Source: an uncultured Bacillota bacterium
Lineage (GTDB): Bacteria > Bacillota > Clostridia > Oscillospirales > Oscillospiraceae
Reading direction: 5' to 3'
NCBI GenBank assembly: GCA_947426945.1
Contig: CANEFX010000016.1
Location: 1-59,147, forward strand
DNA length: 59,147 bases
Shown piece by piece: positions 15,805-24,864 of the stretch; position 1 is the first letter of the stretch, and the number at the start of each line of letters is the position of its first letter. Position numbers and translations under genes: made by a program. The notes under the pieces are model-generated. The model did not search any database and had not been told where the DNA came from. It worked only from the letters and a program-made list of their open reading frames with translations.

Positions 15805-16443
15805 ATGATGAACAGACTTAAATTGGCGGCCTTTGACATGGATGGGACAATTGCCGATACTATCCCAATGAGCATCGAGTCCTTTGGACTTGCGGTATCG
15901 CCCTACGCCGGGCATGCCCTGAGCAGGGAGGAGATTATAGAGACCTTCGGCCTGAATGAGCCGGGGATGATAAAAGCAATCGTCAAGGACCGCTGGGAGG
16001 AGGCGCTTCAGGACTATTACAGGCTGTATGAGCAGTTGCATGTCAAATGTGAAAAGCCTTTTGAGGGGATTGTCCCTCTGATTGAGGAGCTGAAGAGCCG
16101 AGGGGTGATTGTGTCCCTGATTACCGGGAAAGCGGAAAAAAGCTGCCGGATCACCCTGGAAAAATTGCAGCTGGAGCACCTGTTTTCCGATGTTATCACG
16201 GGGGACGAGCATGGAAACCGCAAGACGGAGAACATTTTGACTCTGCTGAAAAAATACGGCCTGGCGCCAGAGGAGTGTGTCTACATCGGAGATGCCGTTT
16301 CCGATGCGGAGGCATCACAAAGGGCGGGGGTCCGGTGCCTGTCCGCCGCATGGAGCGCTTCGGCGGACCGGGAGGCTCTGAGAGAAGCAAATCCGGGAGA
16401 TGTGTACGAGAGTATCGAGGAGCTGGCCCGGGTTTTTGACTGA
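15805..16443 (+). CDS. HAD superfamily hydrolase (phosphoglycolate phosphatase-like)
   Basis: A 212-residue haloacid dehalogenase-type phosphatase. Motif I FDMDGTIADT carries the nucleophile Asp10 and Asp12. Motif II is SLITGK. Motif III/IV is YIGDAVSDAEASQRAG. An alpha-helical cap lies between motifs I and II. The substrate is probably a small sugar or glycolate phosphate; sequence does not settle it. ATG 15805 follows GGGAGAGAGG. It leads a short run of genes with the disrupted DUF6194-like gene and the VOC gene. Confidence 0.88.
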   Translation: MMNRLKLAAFDMDGTIADTIPMSIESFGLAVSPYAGHALSREEIIETFGLNEPGMIKAIVKDRWEEALQDYYRLYEQLHVKCEKPFEGIVPLIEELKSRGVIVSLITGKAEKSCRITLEKLQLEHLFSDVITGDEHGNRKTENILTLLKKYGLAPEECVYIGDAVSDAEASQRAGVRCLSAAWSASADREALREANPGDVYESIEELARVFD

Positions 16444-16447
16444 AAGA

Positions 16448-16910
16448 ATGAAGAATAAAATGGAGCCGAAACAGATCCTGGATTGGTGCCTGGAGTACCT
16501 GGAGGGCACCGTTTTGGTGGACAGCTGGGGGGGAGACGGGAATTTTCTACAATCCCGGCGGCGCGTTGAAACGGGGTGTCTATGTCCTCACCGTCAAGGA
16601 GAAGGGTGGGGATAACGACCGGGCCTCCCAACTGGACCGGGATGGGGTCTACCGGGTAAATTTCGGTTTACGAAAGAAAACTTATGTAAATCTATTTGGC
16701 CCGACCCCCAAGCGTCCGCCCAAGGGCGGTGTGGTGGAGCTGGATGTTGACTTCACCCGGACGGATATCCTTCTGCCTCACCCGGTCTACGCCTGGATGG
16801 GCTGGGCATGTGCCCTCAACCCCTCAATTGAGACCTTTGAAAAGATGAAACCTCTCATTTTTGAGAGCTATGAGTTTGCAAAAGAGAAATTTTTCAAACG
16901 GACGAAATGA
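16448..16910 (+). pseudogene. Frameshifted DUF6194-like gene
   Basis: Two overlapping reading frames together make one protein of about 153 residues. The first frame encodes MEPKQILDWCLEYLEGTVL and VDSWG. The second resumes with a block around KRGVYVLTVKEKGGDNDRAS and continues through RDGVYRVNFGL and LLPHPVYAWMGWACALNP. This order matches the DUF6194 family as I know it. The break is a run of seven G (16527-16533); six would restore the frame. It could be a real mutation, slippage-based variation or a sequencing error. The first ATG overlaps the end of the HAD gene, and the last codon overlaps the VOC region. The function of the family is unknown. Confidence 0.8.
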
Positions 16911-16918
16911 GGAACAAT

Positions 16919-17383
16919 ATGAAATACACCAGTACTGTCATAGCTGTATCGGATGTCAACGTCTCCAGAACCTTTTATCAGAAGCTGTTCGGGCTGGAGC
17001 TGTATCAGGATTATGGGATCAACGTTTCGTTTACCTGCGGCCTGTCTCTCCAGCAGGAGTTTGACTGGCTGGTCTCCGTCCCTGGGAACACAGTGATGAA
17101 GCGCCCCCACAACATGGAGCTGGCTTTTGAGACGCGGGATTTCGATGGCTTTTTGGAAAGGTTGAAGGAATATCCCGATATCGAATATCTGGGAGAGGTC
17201 ATCGAACACAGCTGGGGTCAGCGGGTGGTCCGGTTTTACGACCCGGATGGACACATCGTTGAGGTAGGCGAAAGCATGAAAATGGTAGTGGAACGCTTTC
17301 TTTCCTCCGATATGACGATGGAAGAGGTGTCTGCCAGAATGGACGTATCCATAGAAGATTTGGCAAAGCTGTTAAATGACTAA
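16919..17383 (+). CDS. VOC family (glyoxalase/bleomycin-resistance fold) protein
   Basis: About 154 residues. The paired beta-alpha-beta-beta-beta modules are visible: STVIAVSDVNVSRTFYQKLF at the start and VVRFYDPDGHIVEVGES near the end. The last 40 residues form an extra helical tail (MTMEEVSARMDVSIEDLAKL). VOC proteins bind a metal and act as isomerases, dioxygenases or drug-binding proteins. The reaction here is unknown. Start ATG 16919 has GAGGAA four bases upstream; ATG 16907, overlapping the previous stop, is possible too. Confidence 0.85.
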   Translation: MKYTSTVIAVSDVNVSRTFYQKLFGLELYQDYGINVSFTCGLSLQQEFDWLVSVPGNTVMKRPHNMELAFETRDFDGFLERLKEYPDIEYLGEVIEHSWGQRVVRFYDPDGHIVEVGESMKMVVERFLSSDMTMEEVSARMDVSIEDLAKLLND

Positions 17384-17398
17384 AACGGGAGAAAGCCT

Positions 17399-19765
17399 AT
17401 GAGCGAATTATTTGAAAAATCCATGGTCACCCTGGAGCTGCCCCGGGTGTTGGAACTGCTGTCCGGGTGCGCCGTCACCGACGAGGGCCGGGAGCGGGCG
17501 CTGGAGCTGCGGCCCATGAGCGACATGGACGATGTAAAACGTGCCCAGGCGGAGACCACCGCGGCGGTACACCTGCTGGTCCTTCGGGGCACCCCCGGCT
17601 TTGCGGGCATACGTCCTGTCGCCGCCAGCCTCCAGCGGGCGGACATGGGTGGCAGCCTGAACACACGGGAGCTGCTGGAGATTGCTGCCGTCTTGCGGGC
17701 GGCCCGCACTGCCTCAGACTACGGGGCAGGGGAGGAGAAAACCCCAATCTCCCATCTATTCCGGGCCCTGACCACCAACCGGTTTTTAGAGGACACTATT
17801 ACTAATTCTATTGTGGCTGAGGACGAGTTGGCCGACTCGGCCAGTCCGGAGCTGGCCTCCATTCGCCGGCACATGCGGGCCACCGAATCCAAGGTGCGGG
17901 ATATTCTGCAAAAGCTGATCTCTTCTAACCAGTCCAAATATTTACAGGAGTCCATTATCACCATCCGCTCCGACCGGTATGTGGTACCAGTAAAATCAGA
18001 GCACAAGAACGCCATCCCCGGACTGGTCCACGACGTGTCTTCCTCTGGCTCCACTTTTTTTATCGAACCCATGGGGGTGGTAAAAGCCAACAACGAACTG
18101 CGGGAGCTGTTGGCTAAGGAGAAGAAAGAGATCGAACGTATCCTGGCTGAGCTGTCCGCTCAGTGCGCTGCCCATAAAGAGGATATCGCCGAGGACTATC
18201 AGCTGCTTGTCTGGCTGGACGCTATTTTTGCCCGGGCCAAGCTGTCATTAAAGCTGGAATGTACTGAGCCCAGGCTGTCTGACAAATATTTACACCTGCG
18301 GGGAGCGCGGCACCCGCTGTTGGAACGGAAAAAAGCGGTCACCAATGATTTGGAGCTGGGAGAGCGGTTTGACACGCTGGTCATTACCGGCCCAAACACC
18401 GGCGGCAAGACAGTCACTCTGAAGACATTGGGCCTCATTACGCTAATGGCTCAGTGCGGCCTCCACATTCCTGCGAAGGACGACTCTACCGTCCGGGTGT
18501 TTTCCCGGGTGCTGGCCGATATTGGCGATGAACAGTCCATTGCCCAGTCCCTGTCCACCTTCTCCTCCCACATGACCAATATCGTAGGTATTTTGGGCGA
18601 GGCAGACGAAAATACCCTGATCCTCTTTGACGAGCTGGGGGCGGGCACCGACCCGGTGGAGGGGGCCGCCCTGGCCGCCGCCATTATTGAATCAGCCCGG
18701 GGCATCGGGGCCCAGGTGGCCGCCACCACCCACTACGCCGAGCTGAAGGTGTACGCCATGACCACCCCCGGGGTGGAGAACGCCTCCTGCGAGTTCAACG
18801 TGGAGACCCTGGCCCCCACTTACCGGCTGGTGCTTGGCATCCCAGGTAAGTCCAACGCCTTTGCCATCTCCCGGCGGCTGGGTCTGCCCGAATATATCAT
18901 AGAAAAGGCCGCCGCCCGTCTGGATGCGGAGAACGTCCGGTTTGAGGACGTGCTTACTCGTCTGGATCAGCAGCGGCAGGAGATGGAGAAGGAGCGGGCC
19001 GAGGCCCGCCAGCTCAAGCTGGAGATGGAACAGTCGGCAGAGAAGGCCCGGGAATACCGGAACAAGCTGGAGGCCGAGCGGGCTAAGGCAGTAGAGAAGG
19101 CCAACGCCGAGGCACGGGCCATCATTGAGGAGGCCCGCGCCGCCAGCGACCTGGCCATGGCCGAGCTGAAGGAGCTGAAAAGGCGTCAGGACCTGGATTG
19201 GCAGCAGGTGAACGACGGCCGGGCTGAGGTCCGCCGCCTGCTGAACGAGGCGGAGCGAAATATTGGCGGAGCGACCCCAGAAGTGGAGCCTCCGCCCCCC
19301 ACTCGTCCAGCCAAGGAGGGGGACACGGTGGAGCTTGTCTCCATGGGCACCAAAGCTACAGTACTGTCAGTCAACAAGGACGGATCCCTCCAGCTCCAGG
19401 CCGGAATTTTGAAGATCTCCGCCAAGCAGGATGAGGTCCGGGTGGTGGAGGGGGAAACCGCAGCCCAGAAGGAGACCCGCCGCATCATTGCCAGGGCGGA
19501 GCACACCATCCGTACCGCTGCGGTCCCGTCTCAAGTTGATTTGCGGGGCATGATGACCGACGAGGCCATTGCCAGCCTGGAGCGTTTTTTAGACACCGCT
19601 ATGATGGGCAAGCTGGAGACGGTGACTATCATCCACGGCAAGGGGACCGGTGCGGTGAGAAGCGCCGTGCGGACCTATCTCAAGCGCAGCCGCTATGTGA
19701 AGTCCTTCCGCCCCGGCCGCTACGGCGAGGGGGAGGACGGTGTTACAGTGGCGGAGCTGAAATAA
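17399..19765 (+). CDS. mutS2: MutS2 ATPase/nuclease
   Basis: 788 residues. The order is core/clamp domains, the MutS ATPase with Walker A TGPNTGGKTVTLK (Lys about 337), Walker B ILFDELGAGTDPVEGA, a long coiled coil (about 515-620, rich in E, R and K), and a C-terminal Smr domain from about 712 (VDLRGMMTDEAIASLERF, IIHGKGTGAVR). There is no mismatch-recognition domain. MutS2 proteins were linked to suppression of recombination. In Bacillus subtilis MutS2 also acts on collided ribosomes. The start follows GGGAGAAAG. It is probably cotranscribed from the VOC gene, 15 bp upstream. Confidence 0.96.
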   Translation: MSELFEKSMVTLELPRVLELLSGCAVTDEGRERALELRPMSDMDDVKRAQAETTAAVHLLVLRGTPGFAGIRPVAASLQRADMGGSLNTRELLEIAAVLRAARTASDYGAGEEKTPISHLFRALTTNRFLEDTITNSIVAEDELADSASPELASIRRHMRATESKVRDILQKLISSNQSKYLQESIITIRSDRYVVPVKSEHKNAIPGLVHDVSSSGSTFFIEPMGVVKANNELRELLAKEKKEIERILAELSAQCAAHKEDIAEDYQLLVWLDAIFARAKLSLKLECTEPRLSDKYLHLRGARHPLLERKKAVTNDLELGERFDTLVITGPNTGGKTVTLKTLGLITLMAQCGLHIPAKDDSTVRVFSRVLADIGDEQSIAQSLSTFSSHMTNIVGILGEADENTLILFDELGAGTDPVEGAALAAAIIESARGIGAQVAATTHYAELKVYAMTTPGVENASCEFNVETLAPTYRLVLGIPGKSNAFAISRRLGLPEYIIEKAAARLDAENVRFEDVLTRLDQQRQEMEKERAEARQLKLEMEQSAEKAREYRNKLEAERAKAVEKANAEARAIIEEARAASDLAMAELKELKRRQDLDWQQVNDGRAEVRRLLNEAERNIGGATPEVEPPPPTRPAKEGDTVELVSMGTKATVLSVNKDGSLQLQAGILKISAKQDEVRVVEGETAAQKETRRIIARAEHTIRTAAVPSQVDLRGMMTDEAIASLERFLDTAMMGKLETVTIIHGKGTGAVRSAVRTYLKRSRYVKSFRPGRYGEGEDGVTVAELK

Positions 19766-19767
19766 GG

Positions 19768-19793
19768 AAAAGCGGCCGGAAGGCCGCTTTTTC
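19768..19793. terminator. Bidirectional terminator between mutS2 and the anti-sigma gene
   Basis: AAAAGCGGCC, loop GGAA, GGCCGCTTTTT, between convergent genes. Confidence 0.9.
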
Positions 19794-19794
19794 G

Positions 19795-21237
19795 TCAAAA
19801 CTGATACAGAAGCAGATACTGGGTCTCCCGGTCGGGGGTGTGGGCGTTGATACTCACGGTGTTGTCGTCCTCCCAGCCGATGGCCTCCTCCTCCAAATTT
19901 TCGTAGCCCTCCCGGTCAAAGGCGATGAAAACGCCTTTTTCCAAGTCGATCACGCCCAGCTGGGTAATGCCAAGGCTGCCGATATCCTGGTGATCGCTGT
20001 GGTAGTACAGCAGCTTGTTCTGGGAGGGACTGATCATAAAGTCGTCCCCCGTCTGGAAGGTGAAGCCCTCCACAGCGGTCCGCTCTCCGGACTGGAGGTC
20101 GGCCACCTGGACCTGTCCCTCCGGACTGATGAGGACACCGCGGGAGCCGAACAGCATGGCGCCGCTGGGATTCTCGTCAAACCAACGGTAGTAGGGGGCG
20201 TTGTCCAGAGTTTTGACCAGCTGTTTAGAGGAGAGATCAAAGGTATAGCAGCTTGCGCTCTGGTAGAGGCCGTCCGCATCCCTGAAATACTCTTTGAGAA
20301 TCAGCGTGTCATGGTCCATAAAGCTGGCGGTGACATCTCCATCCAGACCGGTGACCTCCGTCAGCCGGGTGAGCGTCTTGGCATCCAAATCGCACAGCCA
20401 ATCCTCCTGCCAATCCGGTCCCTCGCCGCATGAGATCAGCACCCGGCGCATATCCTCGGACCAGAGGTGGGAGTAGGCGCGCTCCAGCTCCGCCGCCCCT
20501 GTGCCCGCCAGTATGTCCTCCGTCTCACCGGTGTCCAGGCGGTAGAGCATGGGGTACTCGGTGTAGTCCATCTGCCGGCCCTGGGCCAGATTCAGTATCA
20601 CCGCGTCGGTGCAGCCGGGAATCTGTTCAATATACCACTCGTCCTCCGGTGTGGTCTCAATGCCGAGGGGGGTGCCTCTGGTGACATACAACAGGCCATC
20701 CCGGACAAACCAGTACAGCTCCCCCTGGTAATGGATACCGTCATAGGCGATGTCGATCCTGTTGGTATTCATTTCCACTTCAATGGGGACCAGCTGACCG
20801 TCCTGAATTTCCACAAATTCAGCGGACAGGAGGGTCCGATGGTCCTCGCTCCACTCCAGATCGGCGAGAAGTCCGGAAAAATAGTTGTAGCCCCGGCCAA
20901 AGGTATTTTGCTCCATTTTGATATACTGCGCTTTCACCGATCCCCCGATTTCCGCCCGGCTGATGCCGGGACCGTCCGGACTGGCGCTGCTGTTGGGCAC
21001 CTGTTCCCACTCCTCCATATGGAAGAAGGAGAGCACCGCCGCGCGCAGCTCCGGGCTGGCGGCGAAGGCCACGGTGGCCAGGCAGGTGATAGACAGGACC
21101 GCGGCCAGGGCGACAGTAAATACCCGGCGGGCCGGGGTGTACTTCTTTTTTGTATTTTTCTGATTCATGATACGCTCCTTCAATTCAGGGGCCGGGCCAA
21201 TGCGGTCCATCGCCCGGCGATAGTCGTTGATATTCAT
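19795..21237 (-). CDS. Membrane-anchored anti-sigma-like protein
   Basis: 480 residues. A short cytoplasmic N-terminus (about 1-37, NINDYRRAMDRIGPAPELKE) is of the kind that binds sigma factors in DUF4179-type proteins. One membrane segment follows (about 38-60, RRVFTVALAAVLSITCLATV). The outer region is about 420 residues, with repeated strand patterns that suggest a propeller-like sensor. The start ATG overlaps the stop of the ECF sigma gene by four bases, so they are translationally coupled. The likely role is to hold the sigma factor until an envelope signal arrives (inference). Confidence 0.8.
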   Translation of the reverse strand: MNINDYRRAMDRIGPAPELKERIMNQKNTKKKYTPARRVFTVALAAVLSITCLATVAFAASPELRAAVLSFFHMEEWEQVPNSSASPDGPGISRAEIGGSVKAQYIKMEQNTFGRGYNYFSGLLADLEWSEDHRTLLSAEFVEIQDGQLVPIEVEMNTNRIDIAYDGIHYQGELYWFVRDGLLYVTRGTPLGIETTPEDEWYIEQIPGCTDAVILNLAQGRQMDYTEYPMLYRLDTGETEDILAGTGAAELERAYSHLWSEDMRRVLISCGEGPDWQEDWLCDLDAKTLTRLTEVTGLDGDVTASFMDHDTLILKEYFRDADGLYQSASCYTFDLSSKQLVKTLDNAPYYRWFDENPSGAMLFGSRGVLISPEGQVQVADLQSGERTAVEGFTFQTGDDFMISPSQNKLLYYHSDHQDIGSLGITQLGVIDLEKGVFIAFDREGYENLEEEAIGWEDDNTVSINAHTPDRETQYLLLYQF

Positions 21238-21710
21238 ACAGAACCCCCTAATTCAATTTTCAGCAGCTCCCGGCCCCGCTTCAGCCGCATTTTCACCGCC
21301 GACTGCCCCAGCTTCAGGATCTCGGCGATTTCCGCCACTGAGTAGCCCTCGTAGTAGTGGAGATGAATCGGGAGCCTGTACTTTTCCGGCAGAGCCGTGA
21401 CGGCCGCCAGAGCTTCCCGCTCCTCGGGCGGAGCGGCGGGGAGGGTATCCGCCAATGCTGTTACCCGTTTGTGCCAAAAGCTCCGAAGCTGGTCCCGGCA
21501 CAGGTTGGCGGTCACTTGAAGCAGCCATTTCCGCCGGTGCTCCCCGTCCGCAAAGACGGGGGCGCGGCAGAGCAGGCGGACAAACGTCTCCTGGGTCACG
21601 TCCTCCGCGTCGGCGGGCCGGCCCAGATAGACCATGGCCAGGCGGTAGACCGCCGGGCCGCAGGTGTCGTACGCCTCCTCCAGCTGACGGGCACTGATTG
21701 TTTGGTTCAT
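21234..21710 (-). CDS. ECF RNA polymerase sigma factor
   Basis: 158 residues with the region 2 signature (VYRLAMVYLGRPADAEDVTQ, ETFVRLL) and region 4 helix-turn-helix (LPEKYRLPIHLHYYEGYSVA, EILKLGQSAVKMRL). There is no region 1 or 3, as in extracytoplasmic-function sigma factors. The start is ATG 21710, seven bases after AAAGGAGG; an upstream in-frame GTG lies before that site. It is coupled to the anti-sigma-like gene. Target genes are unknown. GTGACC...TCGTTT in the upstream region could be an autoregulated promoter, but this is weak. Confidence 0.9.
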   Translation of the reverse strand: MNQTISARQLEEAYDTCGPAVYRLAMVYLGRPADAEDVTQETFVRLLCRAPVFADGEHRRKWLLQVTANLCRDQLRSFWHKRVTALADTLPAAPPEEREALAAVTALPEKYRLPIHLHYYEGYSVAEIAEILKLGQSAVKMRLKRGRELLKIELGGSV

Positions 21711-22126
21711 CCTTTGACCTCCTTTCACGGATAAAACGATTTCAGGAGGAAAACGGTCACATATACGAGAAATTTTTTTATGATATGGATTCTATTTTCT
21801 CATATAATAGAGAAAAAGGAAATGGAGAACAGGTGATTTTGATAAAATGAGCGGTGTGTCTGCCTGTGGCGGACAGAAATCACAGGAAATACGCCGAAAA
21901 GTTTGATGTTTGTGACAAATGCAGATTTATAGTGAAAAATGGATAAAAAGCTTTTATAGAGGCGATTTCTTCCGTTTAACTGGAAAAAATAGGACAAAAA
22001 GTGAAATTTATTCTGTAAAAGCGGGCGGAAATTGCGGTAATATTTGTGCAATTGTCCATTGACGAAACAGGGATAAATCTGCTATGCTTATCCCACATCC
22101 TAATGAATAGGGCGGAGGTACGTGAT
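21711..22126. other. Intergenic region between sigma and HPr genes
   Basis: 415 AT-rich bases between divergent genes. It holds the HPr promoter, an 8-bp hairpin (TGTCTGCC / GGCGGACA, 21857-21875) and TTTTCTC-ATATAATA-GAGAAAA (21795-21816). I see no gene in it. Confidence 0.5.
22059..22088 (+). promoter_or_regulatory. Promoter of the HPr gene
   Basis: TTGACG (22059-22064), 18-base spacer, TATGCT (22083-22088). Confidence 0.6.
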
Positions 22127-22390
22127 ATGTATAGTCAGGAAGCCGTCGTAAACAACCAGGTTGGACTGCATGCCAGGCCCGCTACATTTTTCATCCAGAA
22201 GGCCAACGAGTTTAAGAGCTCCATCTGGGTGGAGAAGGAAGAGCGCAAGGTTAACGCGAAGAGTCTGCTGGGCGTTCTGTCTCTTGGCATCGTGAAGGGC
22301 ACTCCCATCAAGCTGATTGCTGACGGTGCCGACGAGAAGGAAGCGGTAGAGGCTCTGTACAAGATGATCTCTTCCGATTTCTCCGAGTAA
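22127..22390 (+). CDS. ptsH: Phosphocarrier protein HPr
   Basis: 87 residues. Carries phosphate from enzyme I to sugar-specific EIIA proteins, and is a regulator of carbon use in Firmicutes. His15 in NQVGLHARPA is the enzyme I phosphorylation site. Ser46 in VNAKSLLGVLSLG is the HPr kinase site used for catabolite control, so this is HPr and not Crh. ATG 22127 is chosen because GGCGGAGG precedes it; the frame is open upstream but has no signal there. It is alone, with its own promoter and terminator; enzyme I is not adjacent. Confidence 0.95.
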   Translation: MYSQEAVVNNQVGLHARPATFFIQKANEFKSSIWVEKEERKVNAKSLLGVLSLGIVKGTPIKLIADGADEKEAVEALYKMISSDFSE

Positions 22391-22405
22391 ACACCCCCAA
22401 TCATG

Positions 22406-22433
22406 AAAGGCGCCGCAACGCGGCGCCTTTTTT
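22406..22433 (+). terminator. Intrinsic terminator after HPr
   Basis: AAAGGCGCCGC, loop AAC, GCGGCGCC followed by TTTTTT. Confidence 0.92.
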
Positions 22434-22460
22434 GATGTTTCCCGGGAAAGGAGAACTCCA

Positions 22461-24275
22461 ATGACCTATGATGAATTGAAGGAGAAGGCCCACAGCCTTC
22501 CGCTGAAGCCGGGCGTCTATATTATGCAGGACGCCCAGAGTACCGTCATCTACGTGGGCAAGGCGAAGGCCCTGAAAAACAGGGTGAGCCAGTATTTTCA
22601 GGACTCCGCCTCCCACACGGAAAAGACCAGGGCCATGGTGTCTCAGATCGACCACTTTGACGTCATCATTGCCGACAGTGAGTTCGAGGCACTGGTGCTG
22701 GAATGCTCTCTCATCAAACGGCATCAGCCCCGGTATAATATTCTCCTGAAGGACAGCAAGGGCTATCCCTATGTCCGCCTGTCCAAGGAGGCTTATCCTA
22801 GGTTTTCTCTGGCTTCCCGAGCTGCGGAGGATGGGGCCCGATACTTCGGTCCCTATGCCGGCCGGCACAGTACACAAGGCATTATAGAGGCCCTGCGCAC
22901 CGCTCTGCGCCTGCCCTCCTGCAATAAGAAATTCCCGCGGGACATTGGGAAGGAGCGCCCGTGCCTAAATTTCCACATGGGAAAGTGCGACGGCTACTGC
23001 CGGGGGGATGAACTTCAGGAGCAGCATGGCCAGGCCATCGCCCAGGCGGTCTCTCTGCTGGAAGGCCGGTTCAAAGACGTGCAGAGGGACCTGACCCAGG
23101 AGATGGAACGGGCGGCAGAGGAGCTGCGGTTCGAGCGGGCCGCCCAGCTTCGGGACAGGCTCCGGGCCATCGAACTGCTGGGCAAGCGGCAGAAAGTGAT
23201 TGCCGCATCTCTGGCTGACACCGATGTGGCCGGCTATTTCCGGGGAACGGCCAGGAGCTGTTTTGTGGTTCTCCACTTTGTGGATGGCGAGCTGGCCGCC
23301 AAAGATTTTGATCTGCTGGAGACCCCCATGGAGGAAGAGGAGGGGGCGGTACTGTCCTCCCTGATGCGGGAGTACTACGTGGGCCGCACCCGTCTGCCCA
23401 GGCAGATCCTGATTCCCTGCGAGCTGCCCGACCAGACGCCCCTCACCCGGATGCTGTGCGAACAGGTGGGGTATCGGGTAGAGCTGGTTACCCCCCAGCG
23501 GGGAGCTAAAATGGACCTGATCAAAATGGCCAACCAGAATGCCAGGGAAGAGGTGGAGCGGGCCACCACCCATGAGGAACGGCGCAATAAGCTGCTGGAG
23601 GCCCTGGGGAAAATGCTCAGTTTAGAGGCCCCGCCCAGGCGGATAGAGTCCTACGACATCTCTAACACGGGGGCCAGTGATATCGTGGCCTCCATGGTGG
23701 TCTACATGGACGGCAGGCCCCTGAAACGGGACTACCGCCGGTTCAAGCTCAAGGATATGGAAGGTCCTGACGACTACGCCTCCATGGAGCAGGTGATCAC
23801 CCGGCGCTTCCACCGGTATCTGGATGGGGACGAGAAGTTTTCTGATAAGCCGGATCTGCTTCTCATCGACGGCGGCCATGAGCACGTGAAGGTGGCCCGG
23901 CGGGTATTGGAGACCCTGAATTTGAATATCCCTGCTTTTGGCATGGTGAAGGACGACCGCCACCGTACTCGGGCTCTGGTCCATCCGGACGGCCGTGAGA
24001 TCGGTATACAGTCCATCCCGGCGGTGTTTGCCCTGGTCGGGCAGATCCAGGAGGAGACCCACCGCTTCGCCATCGAATACCACCGTCAACTCCAGGCGGG
24101 CCATGTAAAAACCTCTGTTCTGGATAAAATACCAGGGGTGGGAGAGAAGCGCCGACAGCAGCTTCTGAAGTATTTTAAAACGATCAAAGCCATTAAGGCC
24201 GCCTCCCTGGAGCAGCTTCAGGAGGCTGTGCCAAAAAATACCGCCCAGGCGGTATACGACTACTTTCACTCATGA
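22461..24275 (+). CDS. uvrC: UvrABC system protein C
   Basis: 604 residues. The excinuclease subunit makes both incisions around DNA lesions in nucleotide excision repair. The N-terminal GIY-YIG domain (LKPGVYIMQDAQSTVIYVGK, about 15-90) is followed by the UVR helix pair near 200-235. The RNase H-like domain starts near 395 (ESYDISNTGASDIVASMVVY, LLLIDGGHEHVKVA). The C-terminus is helix-hairpin-helix (DKIPGVGEKRRQQLLKYF). Start ATG follows GGGAAAGGAG. uvrA and uvrB are not in the window. Its 3' end overlaps the convergent XRE gene by 6 bp. Confidence 0.96.
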   Translation: MTYDELKEKAHSLPLKPGVYIMQDAQSTVIYVGKAKALKNRVSQYFQDSASHTEKTRAMVSQIDHFDVIIADSEFEALVLECSLIKRHQPRYNILLKDSKGYPYVRLSKEAYPRFSLASRAAEDGARYFGPYAGRHSTQGIIEALRTALRLPSCNKKFPRDIGKERPCLNFHMGKCDGYCRGDELQEQHGQAIAQAVSLLEGRFKDVQRDLTQEMERAAEELRFERAAQLRDRLRAIELLGKRQKVIAASLADTDVAGYFRGTARSCFVVLHFVDGELAAKDFDLLETPMEEEEGAVLSSLMREYYVGRTRLPRQILIPCELPDQTPLTRMLCEQVGYRVELVTPQRGAKMDLIKMANQNAREEVERATTHEERRNKLLEALGKMLSLEAPPRRIESYDISNTGASDIVASMVVYMDGRPLKRDYRRFKLKDMEGPDDYASMEQVITRRFHRYLDGDEKFSDKPDLLLIDGGHEHVKVARRVLETLNLNIPAFGMVKDDRHRTRALVHPDGREIGIQSIPAVFALVGQIQEETHRFAIEYHRQLQAGHVKTSVLDKIPGVGEKRRQQLLKYFKTIKAIKAASLEQLQEAVPKNTAQAVYDYFHS

Positions 24276-24734
24276 GCCGGATTTCTGCTTTCGCCGCTTC
24301 CAGACCTGGGCCAGGATGTCTTTCAGCACCAGCATGGCGTCCAGCTCGCTGTAGCTGTACTCATCCCGCATAGTCTGGAGCATGGCGTTCAGCTGAACCT
24401 CGTAATATCCGACGTTGACCTGGTTAGGGTACTCCAGGAGGATGGGATACTTTTTGCCCCAGGCTTTGGTCCAGTCAATTTTTTCATCTCTCTTCTCGTC
24501 GCTGCGGGCGATGGCTTGCTCGATCTCCTGAGCATCCAGATCAAAGTCAATCAGCTCGTCCAGGGAAAGGTGGTAGAGCAGCGCTAACCGTTTGGATTGG
24601 CGGATGTCCGGGAGAGTCTCCCCGGTTTCCCACTTGGAGATGGTCTGCCTGCTGACCCCCAGCTTTTCCGCCACCTCCTCCTGAGACAATCCGGATTTCT
24701 TCCGCGCATGGAACAGACTGTTTCCCAAATTCAT
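24270..24734 (-). CDS. XRE family transcriptional regulator
   Basis: 154 residues. The Cro/C1-type helix-turn-helix is at about 5-58 (LFHARKKSGLSQEEVAEKLG, SRQTISKWETGETLPDI). The helical C-terminal region has no domain I can name; it ends with a basic patch. Such proteins often regulate an adjacent gene, but both neighbours here are housekeeping. Divergent from rsmD across 130 bp. Start ATG follows AAAAAGAGAGGTGTCATCAG on the minus strand. Confidence 0.88.
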   Translation of the reverse strand: MNLGNSLFHARKKSGLSQEEVAEKLGVSRQTISKWETGETLPDIRQSKRLALLYHLSLDELIDFDLDAQEIEQAIARSDEKRDEKIDWTKAWGKKYPILLEYPNQVNVGYYEVQLNAMLQTMRDEYSYSELDAMLVLKDILAQVWKRRKQKSGS

Positions 24735-24864
24735 CTGATGACACCTCTCTTTTTAGAATGCCCCCTAAGTGTAAAGGCTTTTGAGTGGAAAATCCACCTA
24801 TTTTTCATTGCAATATTGCTCAGATTCTTAACAGAATTTTATAAGGACAAAAGAGGAGAATTGT

